Origin: Alphaproteobacteria bacterium
GTDB taxonomy: Bacteria > Pseudomonadota > Alphaproteobacteria > RF32 > CAG-239
Length of the DNA: 16,058 nucleotides
Direction of reading: 5' to 3'
NCBI GenBank assembly: GCA_017958895.1
Contig: JAGDBT010000114.1
Coordinates: forward strand, 1 to 16,058
Below are positions 7,502-14,056 of this stretch, piece after piece. Below the pieces are notes generated by a model. The model saw nothing but the letters and a program-made list of their open reading frames with translations, had not been told where the DNA came from and made no database searches. The number at the start of each line of letters is the position of its first letter. The first letter of the stretch is position 1. The translations under genes and the position numbers were made by a program.

Positions 7502-9634
7502 TTGTCGGAAGATTTGGATAACTTGCTTTATAAATTGGGAATAGCCCGTACTTTTTGTGATGCGGCGCAAAATCATCGTGAATACACGGTAGATGATGAA
7601 ACTTTGCGCAAAATGGTCAATTATTTGGGTTTTCCGTTAAAAAACATTGCCGACAGCGGTAAATTGTTGAAGAAGTTGGAAAACAGACGTTGGCAATATA
7701 CTTTGGAGCCGATTTATGTGGTTCGCGGTGATAATATGTTTTTTGAGGCGGTTATTAAGGCCAAGGAAAGCAATTCCGTTAAATTGGCGATAAAAGATGT
7801 CGACGGCAAAATCATAGAACCGCAATATTGTTCTGAGGTCTGTGAAACGCGCAAGCTCGGCGGATCGGTATATCATAAAACGGTTTTTAAAATTCTGACC
7901 GAGTTATCACCGCAATATTATACGATTATCTTGACGGCAGGGGGAAACAATTTTGAAGCGGTTTTGGCGGTTACTCCTGATAAATGCCATGAACCGACGG
8001 TTTTGGAACAAAAACGTTTATGGGGATTTGCCATTCAGCTTTATGCTCTAAACAGTAAGCGAAATTGGGGTGTCGGAGATTTTACGGATTTATTAAATTT
8101 TGCGAAATTGTGCAAAAATTGCGGGGCTGAGGTAATCGGGGTTAATCCGCTTAATGTGTTGTTCCATGATTTTCCGGAAAATGCCAGCCCGTATTCTTCA
8201 ATCAGCAGGTTATTTTTAAATCCGTTATATATTGATGTGGAAGCGGTTGACGGTTTTAAGGAAGATTTGCTGAATCGGGCAGATATAGCAAAAATAAAGT
8301 CACAAGAAAATATTGATTATACAAAAGTTTATAACCTGAAAATCGCTATTTTGGAGAAGTTATACAAAGAACTTATAAAAAATAAAGAAAGTGCCGAATA
8401 TAAAAAATTCCGCAGGTTCTGTATTTCCGGCGGTGAGGACTTGGATAATCTGGCGGTTTTTCAAACAATATATTCCGAATATTGTCATAAAGTTTTCGGC
8501 GGTTGGCACGGTTGGCCCGAGGAATTGAAAAATCCGCATTCGGCGGCAGTTGCCGAATTTAAACAGGAACATGCGGAAAAGGTGGAATTCTTTAAATATT
8601 TGCAATATGAGGCGGCAAAGCAATTTGCGGAGGTGGGGAAATTTATTCGCAAATGCGGTTTGAAAATCGGTTTATACAGAGATTTGCCGGTCGGGTTATG
8701 CAAAGACAGTGTTGAACTGTGGAGTAATAATGATTTATTTATCAAACGTTGCGGTGCCGGAGCTCCGCCGGATGTATTTTTCCCGAAAGGGCAAAAGTGG
8801 TGCCTGGGCGCTTTTAATCCGTATCGTTTGAAAGATATGGCTTATAAACCGTTTATAAAAGTGTTGCGTTCGGCAATGGAAAATGCCGGAGCGTTACGCA
8901 TTGACCATGTGATGAGCCTGATGCGTTTGTATATTATCCCTGACGATGCCGAAGACGGAACTTATATCTATTATAATTTTGAAGATATGCTGGGAATTGT
9001 GGCTTTGGAGAGTTATTTGCATAACTGTATGGTTGTCGGCGAAAGTATAGGTAATGTACCGGACGGGTTTATTGATAAAATACGTGAAAGAGGCATTTAT
9101 TCGTTGAGTGTTCTGTGGGCCGAGCGGTGGAACGGTCGCGGAGATTTCAAATTGCCGCAGGATTTTCCGGAAAAAGTATTTTGCTCGGTAGGCACTCATG
9201 ATATGGCGCCGCTGAAAATGCGGTGGTTCGGATATGATATCGAAACCATGTATAATCTCAAGATGTTGTCGGCAGAAGAACGTAGCGAGCAATATCACGG
9301 TCGCGAAGATGAAAGACGGCGTTTGTTGGGAGCTTTGGATTATAGCGGAGTTTGGCCGGAAAATAATCGACGCAAAGGGGATTATATCTATGGTGAGGGT
9401 TATCCGGAGGGAATGCTCGAAGCCGTGGAAAAATATATGGCAGAAAGTCGTAGTGTTGTGTATTTGGCGCAATTGGAAGATATTTTCGGAGTTGAAGTTT
9501 TGCAAAATCTGCCCGGCACCGACAGGGATAAACATCCGAACTGGCGGCGCAGATTGCCGGTTATGCTTGAGGATTTGGCAACCGATAAGGATTTTTGTTC
9601 GACAGTGGAGATAATAAACAATTCAAGAAGATAG
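7502..9634 (+). CDS. malQ: 4-alpha-glucanotransferase (amylomaltase) MalQ
   Basis: MalQ transfers maltosyl and longer units between maltodextrins and releases glucose, disproportionating the linear chains that debranching produces. The 710-residue length fits GH77 enzymes with an N-terminal extension (E. coli 694). The core starts near residue 170 with LWGFAIQLYALNSKRNWGVGDF, which continues with the usual DL. Catalytic candidates are D468 (LRIDHVMSLMR), E514 (VGESIGNVP) and D567 (GTHDMAPL). The usual GEDLG around the acid/base is GESIG here, and the usual stretch after THD is also altered, so this is a somewhat divergent member. It starts with TTG and is the last gene of the glgB-glgX-malQ operon. 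Hairpins follow the stop. Identification is firm; substrate length preference is not readable from sequence. Confidence 0.94.
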   Translation: MSEDLDNLLYKLGIARTFCDAAQNHREYTVDDETLRKMVNYLGFPLKNIADSGKLLKKLENRRWQYTLEPIYVVRGDNMFFEAVIKAKESNSVKLAIKDVDGKIIEPQYCSEVCETRKLGGSVYHKTVFKILTELSPQYYTIILTAGGNNFEAVLAVTPDKCHEPTVLEQKRLWGFAIQLYALNSKRNWGVGDFTDLLNFAKLCKNCGAEVIGVNPLNVLFHDFPENASPYSSISRLFLNPLYIDVEAVDGFKEDLLNRADIAKIKSQENIDYTKVYNLKIAILEKLYKELIKNKESAEYKKFRRFCISGGEDLDNLAVFQTIYSEYCHKVFGGWHGWPEELKNPHSAAVAEFKQEHAEKVEFFKYLQYEAAKQFAEVGKFIRKCGLKIGLYRDLPVGLCKDSVELWSNNDLFIKRCGAGAPPDVFFPKGQKWCLGAFNPYRLKDMAYKPFIKVLRSAMENAGALRIDHVMSLMRLYIIPDDAEDGTYIYYNFEDMLGIVALESYLHNCMVVGESIGNVPDGFIDKIRERGIYSLSVLWAERWNGRGDFKLPQDFPEKVFCSVGTHDMAPLKMRWFGYDIETMYNLKMLSAEERSEQYHGREDERRRLLGALDYSGVWPENNRRKGDYIYGEGYPEGMLEAVEKYMAESRSVVYLAQLEDIFGVEVLQNLPGTDRDKHPNWRRRLPVMLEDLATDKDFCSTVEIINNSRR

Positions 9635-9637
9635 TAT

Positions 9638-9661
9638 CTGTATTCAGAATATCTGATACAG
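9638..9661 (+). other. Hairpin immediately after malQ
   Basis: CTGTAT(T)CAGA pairs with TCTGATACAG around a three-base ATA loop, giving ten base pairs with one bulged T. It starts four bases after the malQ stop and lacks its own T tract. It may stabilise the 3' end of the operon transcript ahead of the true terminator that follows. Confidence 0.5.
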
Positions 9662-9665
9662 GTTT

Positions 9666-9694
9666 AAACAGCGCTCTGAAAAGAGTGCTGTTTT
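9666..9694 (+). terminator. Terminator of the glgB-glgX-malQ operon
   Basis: AAACAGCGCTCT (9666-9677) pairs with AGAGTGCTGTTT (9682-9693) around a GAAA tetraloop, twelve pairs including one G-U, and leads into TTTT. A second T-rich run follows at 9697-9700. Its position 32 bases after the malQ stop fits the operon end. Confidence 0.88.
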
Positions 9695-9705
9695 AGTTTT
9701 ATGGA

Positions 9706-9726
9706 CCCTCGGGATAAGCCCGAGGG
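9706..9726. repeat. GC-rich intergenic palindrome, possibly a member of an alphaproteobacterial repeat family
   Basis: CCCTCGGG (9706-9713) and CCCGAGGG (9719-9726) are perfect inverted arms around ATAAG. The stem is far more GC-rich than its surroundings and has no T tract after it. Similar CTCGGG...CCCGAG palindromes are widespread between genes in many alphaproteobacterial genomes (general recollection). Only one copy is seen in this window, so repeat status is an inference. Confidence 0.5.
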
Positions 9727-9767
9727 ATACGATTATCTATGCTTTAAAAAATATAGCGGCAAGGATA

Positions 9768-9795
9768 TTGAAATGCCGCAGACAGTGCTTATCTT
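9768..9795 (+). promoter_or_regulatory. Possible promoter of the arginine decarboxylase gene
   Basis: TTGAAA (9768-9773) is followed after 16 bases by TATCTT (9790-9795). The -35 is good and the -10 is moderate (four of six). Transcription would start near 9802, about 35 bases before the ATG. Since a terminator closes the preceding operon, some promoter is expected here. Confidence 0.4.
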
Positions 9796-9835
9796 TTCGT
9801 CGGTAACATTGGTTTAATTTTTTAGGAGAAGTAAA

Positions 9836-10417
9836 ATGACTTATGGTGTTCGTTATCCGACTTTAGCTTTTATTACCGGCGGTGCCGGACAAGCCAACGA
9901 GGGAATTCCGCCTCAACCTTTTGAAACATTTTGTTATGATTCCGCTTTAATGCAGGCAAAAATCGAAAATTTTAATGTAATTCCTTATACTTCGGTTTTG
10001 CCGAAAGAAATATTCGGCAATATCGTGCCGGTTGAGCGGGTGGTTCATCAGTTTAAGCATGGTGCGGTATTGGAAGTGATTATGGCCGGAAACGGAGCCA
10101 GCCGCGATGACCATAAAGCTATTGCCACCGGTGTGGGTATTTGTTGGGGCAAAGATTCCAACGGCGAATTGATTGGCGGTTGGGCGGCAGAATATGTGGA
10201 ATATTTTGATACGCATATTGATGATGATATCGCGCGCGGTCATGCGGAAATGTGGTTGAATAAGTCGTTACAGCACGAATTGGATATCAGAGGGGTGGAA
10301 AAGCACAGCGAATTCCAAATGTGGCATAATTATATCAACATAACCGAGCAATTCGGCTATTGTTTAACCAGTTTGGGCTTTTTGAACTTTGAAAATGCCG
10401 AGCCGGCTAAGGCTTAA
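9836..10417 (+). CDS. aaxB: Pyruvoyl-dependent arginine decarboxylase, AaxB type
   Basis: The enzyme converts arginine to agmatine and CO2, consuming a proton, with a pyruvoyl group instead of pyridoxal phosphate. The 193-residue proenzyme is the size of chlamydial AaxB (about 195) and longer than the archaeal form (165). The motif IPYTSVLP places Thr52-Ser53 where self-cleavage occurs in the family (Ser52-Ser53 in Methanocaldococcus, Thr52-Ser53 in Chlamydia). This would give a beta chain of 52 residues and an alpha chain headed by pyruvoyl. N47, conserved near the active site, is present. The stretches PPQPFETFCYDSAL, KHGAVLEVIMAG and NGELIGGWAAEYVE match my memory of chlamydial AaxB very closely. 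AGGAG (9824-9828) sits seven bases before the ATG. The next gene is a matching antiporter. Function as arginine decarboxylase is well supported; physiological role (acid resistance, arginine depletion or polyamine supply) is inferred. Confidence 0.94.
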   Translation: MTYGVRYPTLAFITGGAGQANEGIPPQPFETFCYDSALMQAKIENFNVIPYTSVLPKEIFGNIVPVERVVHQFKHGAVLEVIMAGNGASRDDHKAIATGVGICWGKDSNGELIGGWAAEYVEYFDTHIDDDIARGHAEMWLNKSLQHELDIRGVEKHSEFQMWHNYINITEQFGYCLTSLGFLNFENAEPAKA

Positions 10418-10429
10418 ATTTGGAGATTG

Positions 10430-10465
10430 TTGAACGGGTGGCGCTTAAAACGCCGCCTTTTTCAA
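10430..10465 (+). terminator. Terminator or attenuator between aaxB and the antiporter gene
   Basis: GGTGGCG (10437-10443) pairs with CGCCGCC (10451-10457) around a seven-base loop, with one G-U pair, and TTTTT follows at 10458-10462. Outer arms TTGAA (10430-10434) and TTCAA (10461-10465) could extend it. It starts 12 bases after the aaxB stop and lies wholly inside the 66-base gap, so downstream transcription is probably reduced rather than absent unless a promoter is hidden here. Confidence 0.75.
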
Positions 10466-10483
10466 TAATGGAAAGGAAAAATA

Positions 10484-11989
10484 ATGTACAATAGTGAAAA
10501 AAGAAAAATGCAGCAACAGAATTTGCAAAATCCGGCTCCGACAAGCTGGAACAATCCGAACGGTTTAGGTGTTTGGGCCTTGGCTGCAATAGTTATCAGT
10601 TCAATGATCGGCGGAGGAATATACAGTTTGCCGCAAAATATGGCGGCCGGAGCGTCGGTGGGGGCGGTTTTGCTGGCTTGGCTGATAACCGGTATCGGAG
10701 TTTATTTTATAGCCAATACTTTTCGTATTTTATCGGCGGCAAAACCGGATTTGACGGCCGGAATTTATATGTATAGCCGAGCCGGTTTCGGACCGTATGT
10801 GGGCTTTACCATAGGGTGGTCTTATTGGTTGTGCCAGATTTGCGGTAATGTCGGGTATGCGGTTATAACCATGGATGCTTTGAATTATTTTTATCCGCCT
10901 TATTTTGCCGGCGGCAATAATTTGTATTCGATTATCGGCGGTTCGTTGCTGATTTGGGGATTTAATTACTTGGTGTTGCGCGGAGTCAAGCAGGCCACCA
11001 TCATCAACCTTATCGGTACAATAGCTAAAATCGTGCCCTTGTTGCTGTTTATTTTGATTACGGCCGTGATGTTTAAGTTAAAGAACTTTGAATTTGATTT
11101 CTGGGGCGAGGGCGGAAACGGCCTGAAGAGTTTGGGCAGTCTGCCGACACAAATTAAAAGCACGATGCTGGTTACTTTGTGGTCGTTTATCGGAATTGAA
11201 GGGGCAGTGGTAATGTCTAAGCATGCCAAGTCGCCGGCAACAGTGGGGCACGCTACCTTTTTCGGCTTTATAGGTTGCTTGATAATTTATATTCTGCTTT
11301 CGGTTTTGCCTTACGGAATTATGAATCAGGAGCAATTGGCCAAAGTTGCTAATCCGTCAACAGCCGGAATTTTGGAAAGTTTGGTAGGCAAATGGGGAGC
11401 TTGGCTGATGAACATCGGTTTGTTGATTTCGGTGTTGACCAGTTGGTTGGCCTGGACGGTGGTGACGGCACAAATTCCGCAAGCCGCGGCGGTTAATGGC
11501 ACATTTCCGAAGGCTTTTGCTCATGCCAACAAGCACGATGCGCCTGATGTTTCGTTGTGGGTTACCAGTGCGCTTATGCAATTATTTATGCTGATGGTCT
11601 ATTTTTCCAATAATGCGTGGAATACAATGCTGAGCATTACGGGAGTGATGGTGTTGCCGGCTTATTTTTCCTGTTGTGCGTATTTGTGGAAAATCTGCGA
11701 AGACCATGAATATCCGCGCGGATTTTATATCAGACGTTCAGAGGCGTTGATTTCGGGCGTTATAGGGGCTTTTTATGCTTTGTGGCTGATTTATGCGGCC
11801 GGACTGAAATATTTGCTTCTGGCGGTTATTTTTATGGTTATAGGCATACCATTTTATATTTGGGCATGCAAACAAAACAATCCGGATAAGGCGGCTTTTT
11901 CGGTCGGAGAACTTGTGGTTTCCGGAATTATGTTGGTTATAGCCGTATTTGCTTTATATGCGTTTGCCAGCGGCTTATTGACGGTTTAA
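10484..11989 (+). CDS. aaxC: APC-family amino acid antiporter, probable arginine/agmatine exchanger (AaxC/AdiC/ArcD type)
   Basis: This inner-membrane protein belongs to the basic amino acid/polyamine antiporter group of the APC superfamily. The 501-residue sequence is hydrophobic, with about twelve membrane helices after a polar N-terminal tail of roughly 27 residues. The first helix carries the glycine-rich substrate motif SSMIGGGIYSLPQ (39-51). The sixth-helix stretch LWSFIGIEGAVV holds W233 and E239, with the same spacing as W202/E208 of E. coli AdiC. It lies directly after aaxB, so import of arginine with export of agmatine is the natural inference; ornithine or lysine exchange, as in ArcD or related carriers, remains possible. 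AAGGA (10473-10477) precedes the ATG at 10484. An in-frame ATG at 10508 is an alternative start. A strong terminator follows. The outer-membrane partner AaxA known in Chlamydia is not in the window. Confidence 0.88.
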   Translation: MYNSEKRKMQQQNLQNPAPTSWNNPNGLGVWALAAIVISSMIGGGIYSLPQNMAAGASVGAVLLAWLITGIGVYFIANTFRILSAAKPDLTAGIYMYSRAGFGPYVGFTIGWSYWLCQICGNVGYAVITMDALNYFYPPYFAGGNNLYSIIGGSLLIWGFNYLVLRGVKQATIINLIGTIAKIVPLLLFILITAVMFKLKNFEFDFWGEGGNGLKSLGSLPTQIKSTMLVTLWSFIGIEGAVVMSKHAKSPATVGHATFFGFIGCLIIYILLSVLPYGIMNQEQLAKVANPSTAGILESLVGKWGAWLMNIGLLISVLTSWLAWTVVTAQIPQAAAVNGTFPKAFAHANKHDAPDVSLWVTSALMQLFMLMVYFSNNAWNTMLSITGVMVLPAYFSCCAYLWKICEDHEYPRGFYIRRSEALISGVIGAFYALWLIYAAGLKYLLLAVIFMVIGIPFYIWACKQNNPDKAAFSVGELVVSGIMLVIAVFALYAFASGLLTV

Positions 11990-12007
11990 CAGCCGAAATA
12001 TGAAAAA

Positions 12008-12039
12008 AAAAGAGCGTCGGTTCAGGCCGGCGCTTTTTT
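12008..12039 (+). terminator. Terminator of the antiporter gene
   Basis: AGCGTCGG (12013-12020) pairs with CCGGCGCT (12027-12034) around a six-base loop and is flanked by an A tract on the left and six T on the right, so the stem can extend to 12008 and 12039. It begins about 20 bases after the antiporter stop. The A tract on the left could also give weak termination on the minus strand. Confidence 0.9.
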
Positions 12040-12077
12040 AGTGAGAATAATTGATAACAATAACGCGGATTGGCTTA

Positions 12078-12105
12078 TTGACTTTTTGTTTTTTTATTTT
12101 ACCAT
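12078..12105 (+). promoter_or_regulatory. Possible endA promoter
   Basis: TTGACT (12078-12083) is followed after 16 bases by TACCAT (12100-12105). The -35 is near-consensus and the -10 is moderate. Transcription would begin around 12112, giving a short leader before the ATG at 12130. The T-rich spacer is notable. Since a terminator closes the previous gene, an independent promoter is expected here. Confidence 0.45.
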
Positions 12106-12129
12106 ACAACAAGAAACGGTGAGGTACTT

Positions 12130-13017
12130 ATGAAAAAAATAGCTTTATTGCTGATAGTTTTGCTTTTGGGAGCGGGTGAAAAGGCCGTAACATCAGACTG
12201 GTGGCCGTTCGGAGATGAGGAGGCGGATACGGCATCAGCTTCGGTAAAAACTTCTTCAACGCGCGGAAATCGTCACAGTCAGTCGTTTTATGCCGTTAAA
12301 AAAGAAATGTTGGGAAAAATATATTATGACCATCGCGAAACCCTTTATTGCGGCGCCGAGTTTGATAAAGCAAAGAAAATTAAAGAGCCTCAGGGTTTTA
12401 AGCTGCCGAATTTGAAAAATGTGGATTTCTATGTTCATAAAACCACACAGGAAGATTTGGAGCGTAAAGCTGAACGAATGGAATGGGAACATATCGTGCC
12501 GGCGGAAAACTTCGGCAAAACCTTTACGGAATGGTCAGAGGGGCATAAAAAATGCGTTTATGATAGCGGCAAAAAGTTTAAGGGACGCAGTTGTGCCGAG
12601 CAGGAAAACGAGGAATTCCGCTATATGTATACGGATATGTATAATCTTTATCCGTCTATCGGCGCGGTGAATTATTTGCGTGCCAATTTCAATTTTACGC
12701 AATTCGGCAGCAAGGATAAGGCTAAAAATCTGTTCGGTAGCTGCAAGATGAAGATTTCACACAATAAAGCCGAACCGCGTAATAAGGTTAAAGGTTTGAT
12801 TGCCCGTACTTATTTTTATATGGAAGACACCTATCCGCGTTATAAAATCGGCGAGCCGATGCGCGGGGTGTTAAAGGCCTGGTCGGCGCAATATCCGGTT
12901 ACGGAATGGGAATGCGAAAGAGCGTATCGCATAGAAAAAGTGCAAGGTAATGCCAATAAAAAAGTCAAATCGGCCTGCACGGAAAAAGGTTGGTATAGAA
13001 ATAATGTAAAAAATTAA
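12130..13017 (+). CDS. endA: Endonuclease I (EndA family), secreted
   Basis: The family comprises periplasmic or secreted nonspecific DNA endonucleases with a beta-beta-alpha metal fold. A signal peptide is clear: MKK, then a leucine-rich stretch to about residue 15, with cleavage likely between 15 and 23. Residues about 28-50 form a Ser/Thr-rich linker. The catalytic core holds EWEHIVPAENFG (H121 the likely general base, E120 a metal ligand), MYNLYPSIGAVNYLRANFNF (N172, N186), AEPRNKVKGLIARTYFYM and YPVTEWECERAYRIEKVQG, all close to E. coli EndA and Vibrio Vvn blocks. Six cysteines (74, 142, 155, 205, 262, 283) would suit disulfides outside the cytoplasm. At 295 residues it is about 60 longer than E. 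coli EndA, from the linker and an insertion near 95-115. GAGG (12121-12124) precedes the ATG. Its role may be nutrient scavenging or removal of extracellular DNA; this is inferred. Confidence 0.93.
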   Translation: MKKIALLLIVLLLGAGEKAVTSDWWPFGDEEADTASASVKTSSTRGNRHSQSFYAVKKEMLGKIYYDHRETLYCGAEFDKAKKIKEPQGFKLPNLKNVDFYVHKTTQEDLERKAERMEWEHIVPAENFGKTFTEWSEGHKKCVYDSGKKFKGRSCAEQENEEFRYMYTDMYNLYPSIGAVNYLRANFNFTQFGSKDKAKNLFGSCKMKISHNKAEPRNKVKGLIARTYFYMEDTYPRYKIGEPMRGVLKAWSAQYPVTEWECERAYRIEKVQGNANKKVKSACTEKGWYRNNVKN

Positions 13018-13042
13018 CTTTAATTTGTAACACTTTGATAAT
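13014..13042 (+). promoter_or_regulatory. Possible tcdA promoter
   Basis: TTAACT (13014-13019), overlapping the endA stop codon, is followed after 17 bases by GATAAT (13037-13042). This is a fair sigma-70-like match 22 bases before the tcdA ATG. No terminator is visible between endA and tcdA, so read-through from endA is also possible. Confidence 0.42.
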
Positions 13043-13063
13043 AGAATAAAAAAGAGTTTTGTA

Positions 13064-13771
13064 ATGATTAGTCAGTTTTCCAGAAGCGAGTTATTGTTGG
13101 GTGAAAAAGCCACCGAGAAATTAAAAGGCTGTCGGGTGGCGGTATTCGGCATCGGCGGAGTTGGCGGTTATGTGGTTGAAGTGTTGGCGCGTTCCGGTGT
13201 CGGAGAACTGGATTTGATTGATAATGACGAGGTGGCTTTGAGTAATCTCAATCGGCAAATTATCGCTTTACATTCCACAGTAGGCAGAGCCAAGGTTGAA
13301 GTGGCGGCCGAGCGGGCGAGAGATATAAATCCAAGTATAAAGCTTAACATTAATAAATGTTTTTATCTTGATGAAAATAAAGAACATTTTGATTTTAGTA
13401 AGTATGATTATGTGGTTGATGCCATAGATACGGTAGCCGGAAAAATATCTTTGGTTACCGAGGCTCAAAAAGCCGGAGTGCCGATTATCAGCGCTATGGG
13501 AGCCGGCAATAAGCTTGATGCAACGGCTATTCGGGTGGCAGATATCAGCAAAACAAAGGTTTGCCCCTTGGCTAAGGTTATGCGCCGAGAACTGCATAAA
13601 CGGGGCATAAATCATTTGAAGGTCGTTTATTCGGAAGAACCACCGCTGAAACCTCTGCCGAGTGATGACAGCAACAAAAGGCAAACACCGGGCAGCGTGG
13701 CCTTTGTGCCGGCGGTTATGGGCTTAATTATCGGCGGCGAAGTGGTCAAAGATTTGCTGAAAGACCAATAA
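13064..13771 (+). CDS. tcdA: tRNA threonylcarbamoyladenosine dehydratase TcdA (ThiF/E1-like)
   Basis: TcdA uses ATP to cyclise t6A at position 37 of ANN-decoding tRNAs into ct6A in the cytoplasm. The 235-residue protein has the E1-like nucleotide-binding fold: VAVFGIGGVGGYVVE with the GxGGxG loop at 29-34, the acidic end of strand two (D53, D55), and the ALSNLNRQI block with R64, which contacts ATP in this fold. The DAIDTVAGK block and the GAGNKLDAT loop are typical of TcdA (formerly CsdL/YgdL). There is no E1-type catalytic cysteine-CxxC arrangement that would suggest MoeB or ThiF. It is slightly shorter than E. coli TcdA (268). The Shine-Dalgarno site is weak (AAGAG). Its 3' end meets a convergent gene with only three bases between. 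Confidence 0.92.
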   Translation: MISQFSRSELLLGEKATEKLKGCRVAVFGIGGVGGYVVEVLARSGVGELDLIDNDEVALSNLNRQIIALHSTVGRAKVEVAAERARDINPSIKLNINKCFYLDENKEHFDFSKYDYVVDAIDTVAGKISLVTEAQKAGVPIISAMGAGNKLDATAIRVADISKTKVCPLAKVMRRELHKRGINHLKVVYSEEPPLKPLPSDDSNKRQTPGSVAFVPAVMGLIIGGEVVKDLLKDQ

Positions 13772-13774
13772 GTT

Positions 13775-14008
13775 TTAGTCTGAAGATTTTCGTTTGCTTT
13801 CTGATTTGTGATTATTAAGCACCAATATGTGCTCTTCAGCCTTGTTTAACTCGTGATGATAATGGTTAACGATATGATTGAGTTTATGCCAAAAACCTTG
13901 CTCAATGGAAATAACCGTTCCCCACACCGCCATCACAAACATGATGATGGTTACGACGCTTTCGGCGATATCAAGTTTCTCTTGCATGGTGTATTTGCTT
14001 TTCTTCAT
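13775..14008 (-). CDS. Small single-helix membrane protein, unknown function
   Basis: The 77-residue product has a short basic N-terminus, one hydrophobic helix at about residues 15-35 (ESVVTIIMFVMAVWGTVISI), then a polar tail rich in His, Glu, Asn and Lys (residues 40-77) that is probably helical and soluble. No family is recognised. It follows the nitroreductase gene by 48 bases on the same strand and is likely the third gene of that transcript. The ribosome binding site before the ATG at 14008 is poor; an in-frame ATG at residue 8 is an alternative start. An overlapping plus-strand frame exists but lacks membrane or family features. Moderately sure it is real. Confidence 0.6.
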   Translation of the reverse strand: MKKSKYTMQEKLDIAESVVTIIMFVMAVWGTVISIEQGFWHKLNHIVNHYHHELNKAEEHILVLNNHKSESKRKSSD

Positions 14009-14056
14009 GTTTGGAGATATAAACCTCGGAAAAGCAAATACAATACAACTCAGGTT

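Noticed and set aside
8894..9535. A 213-codon antisense frame inside malQ.
   Set aside because: It covers the conserved catalytic region of MalQ, has no recognisable domain and no ribosome site.
9756..9779. A GCGGC...GCCGC inverted repeat before the arginine decarboxylase gene, as a possible operator or riboswitch stem.
   Set aside because: It has only five base pairs around a 14-base loop and no further structure; too weak to call.
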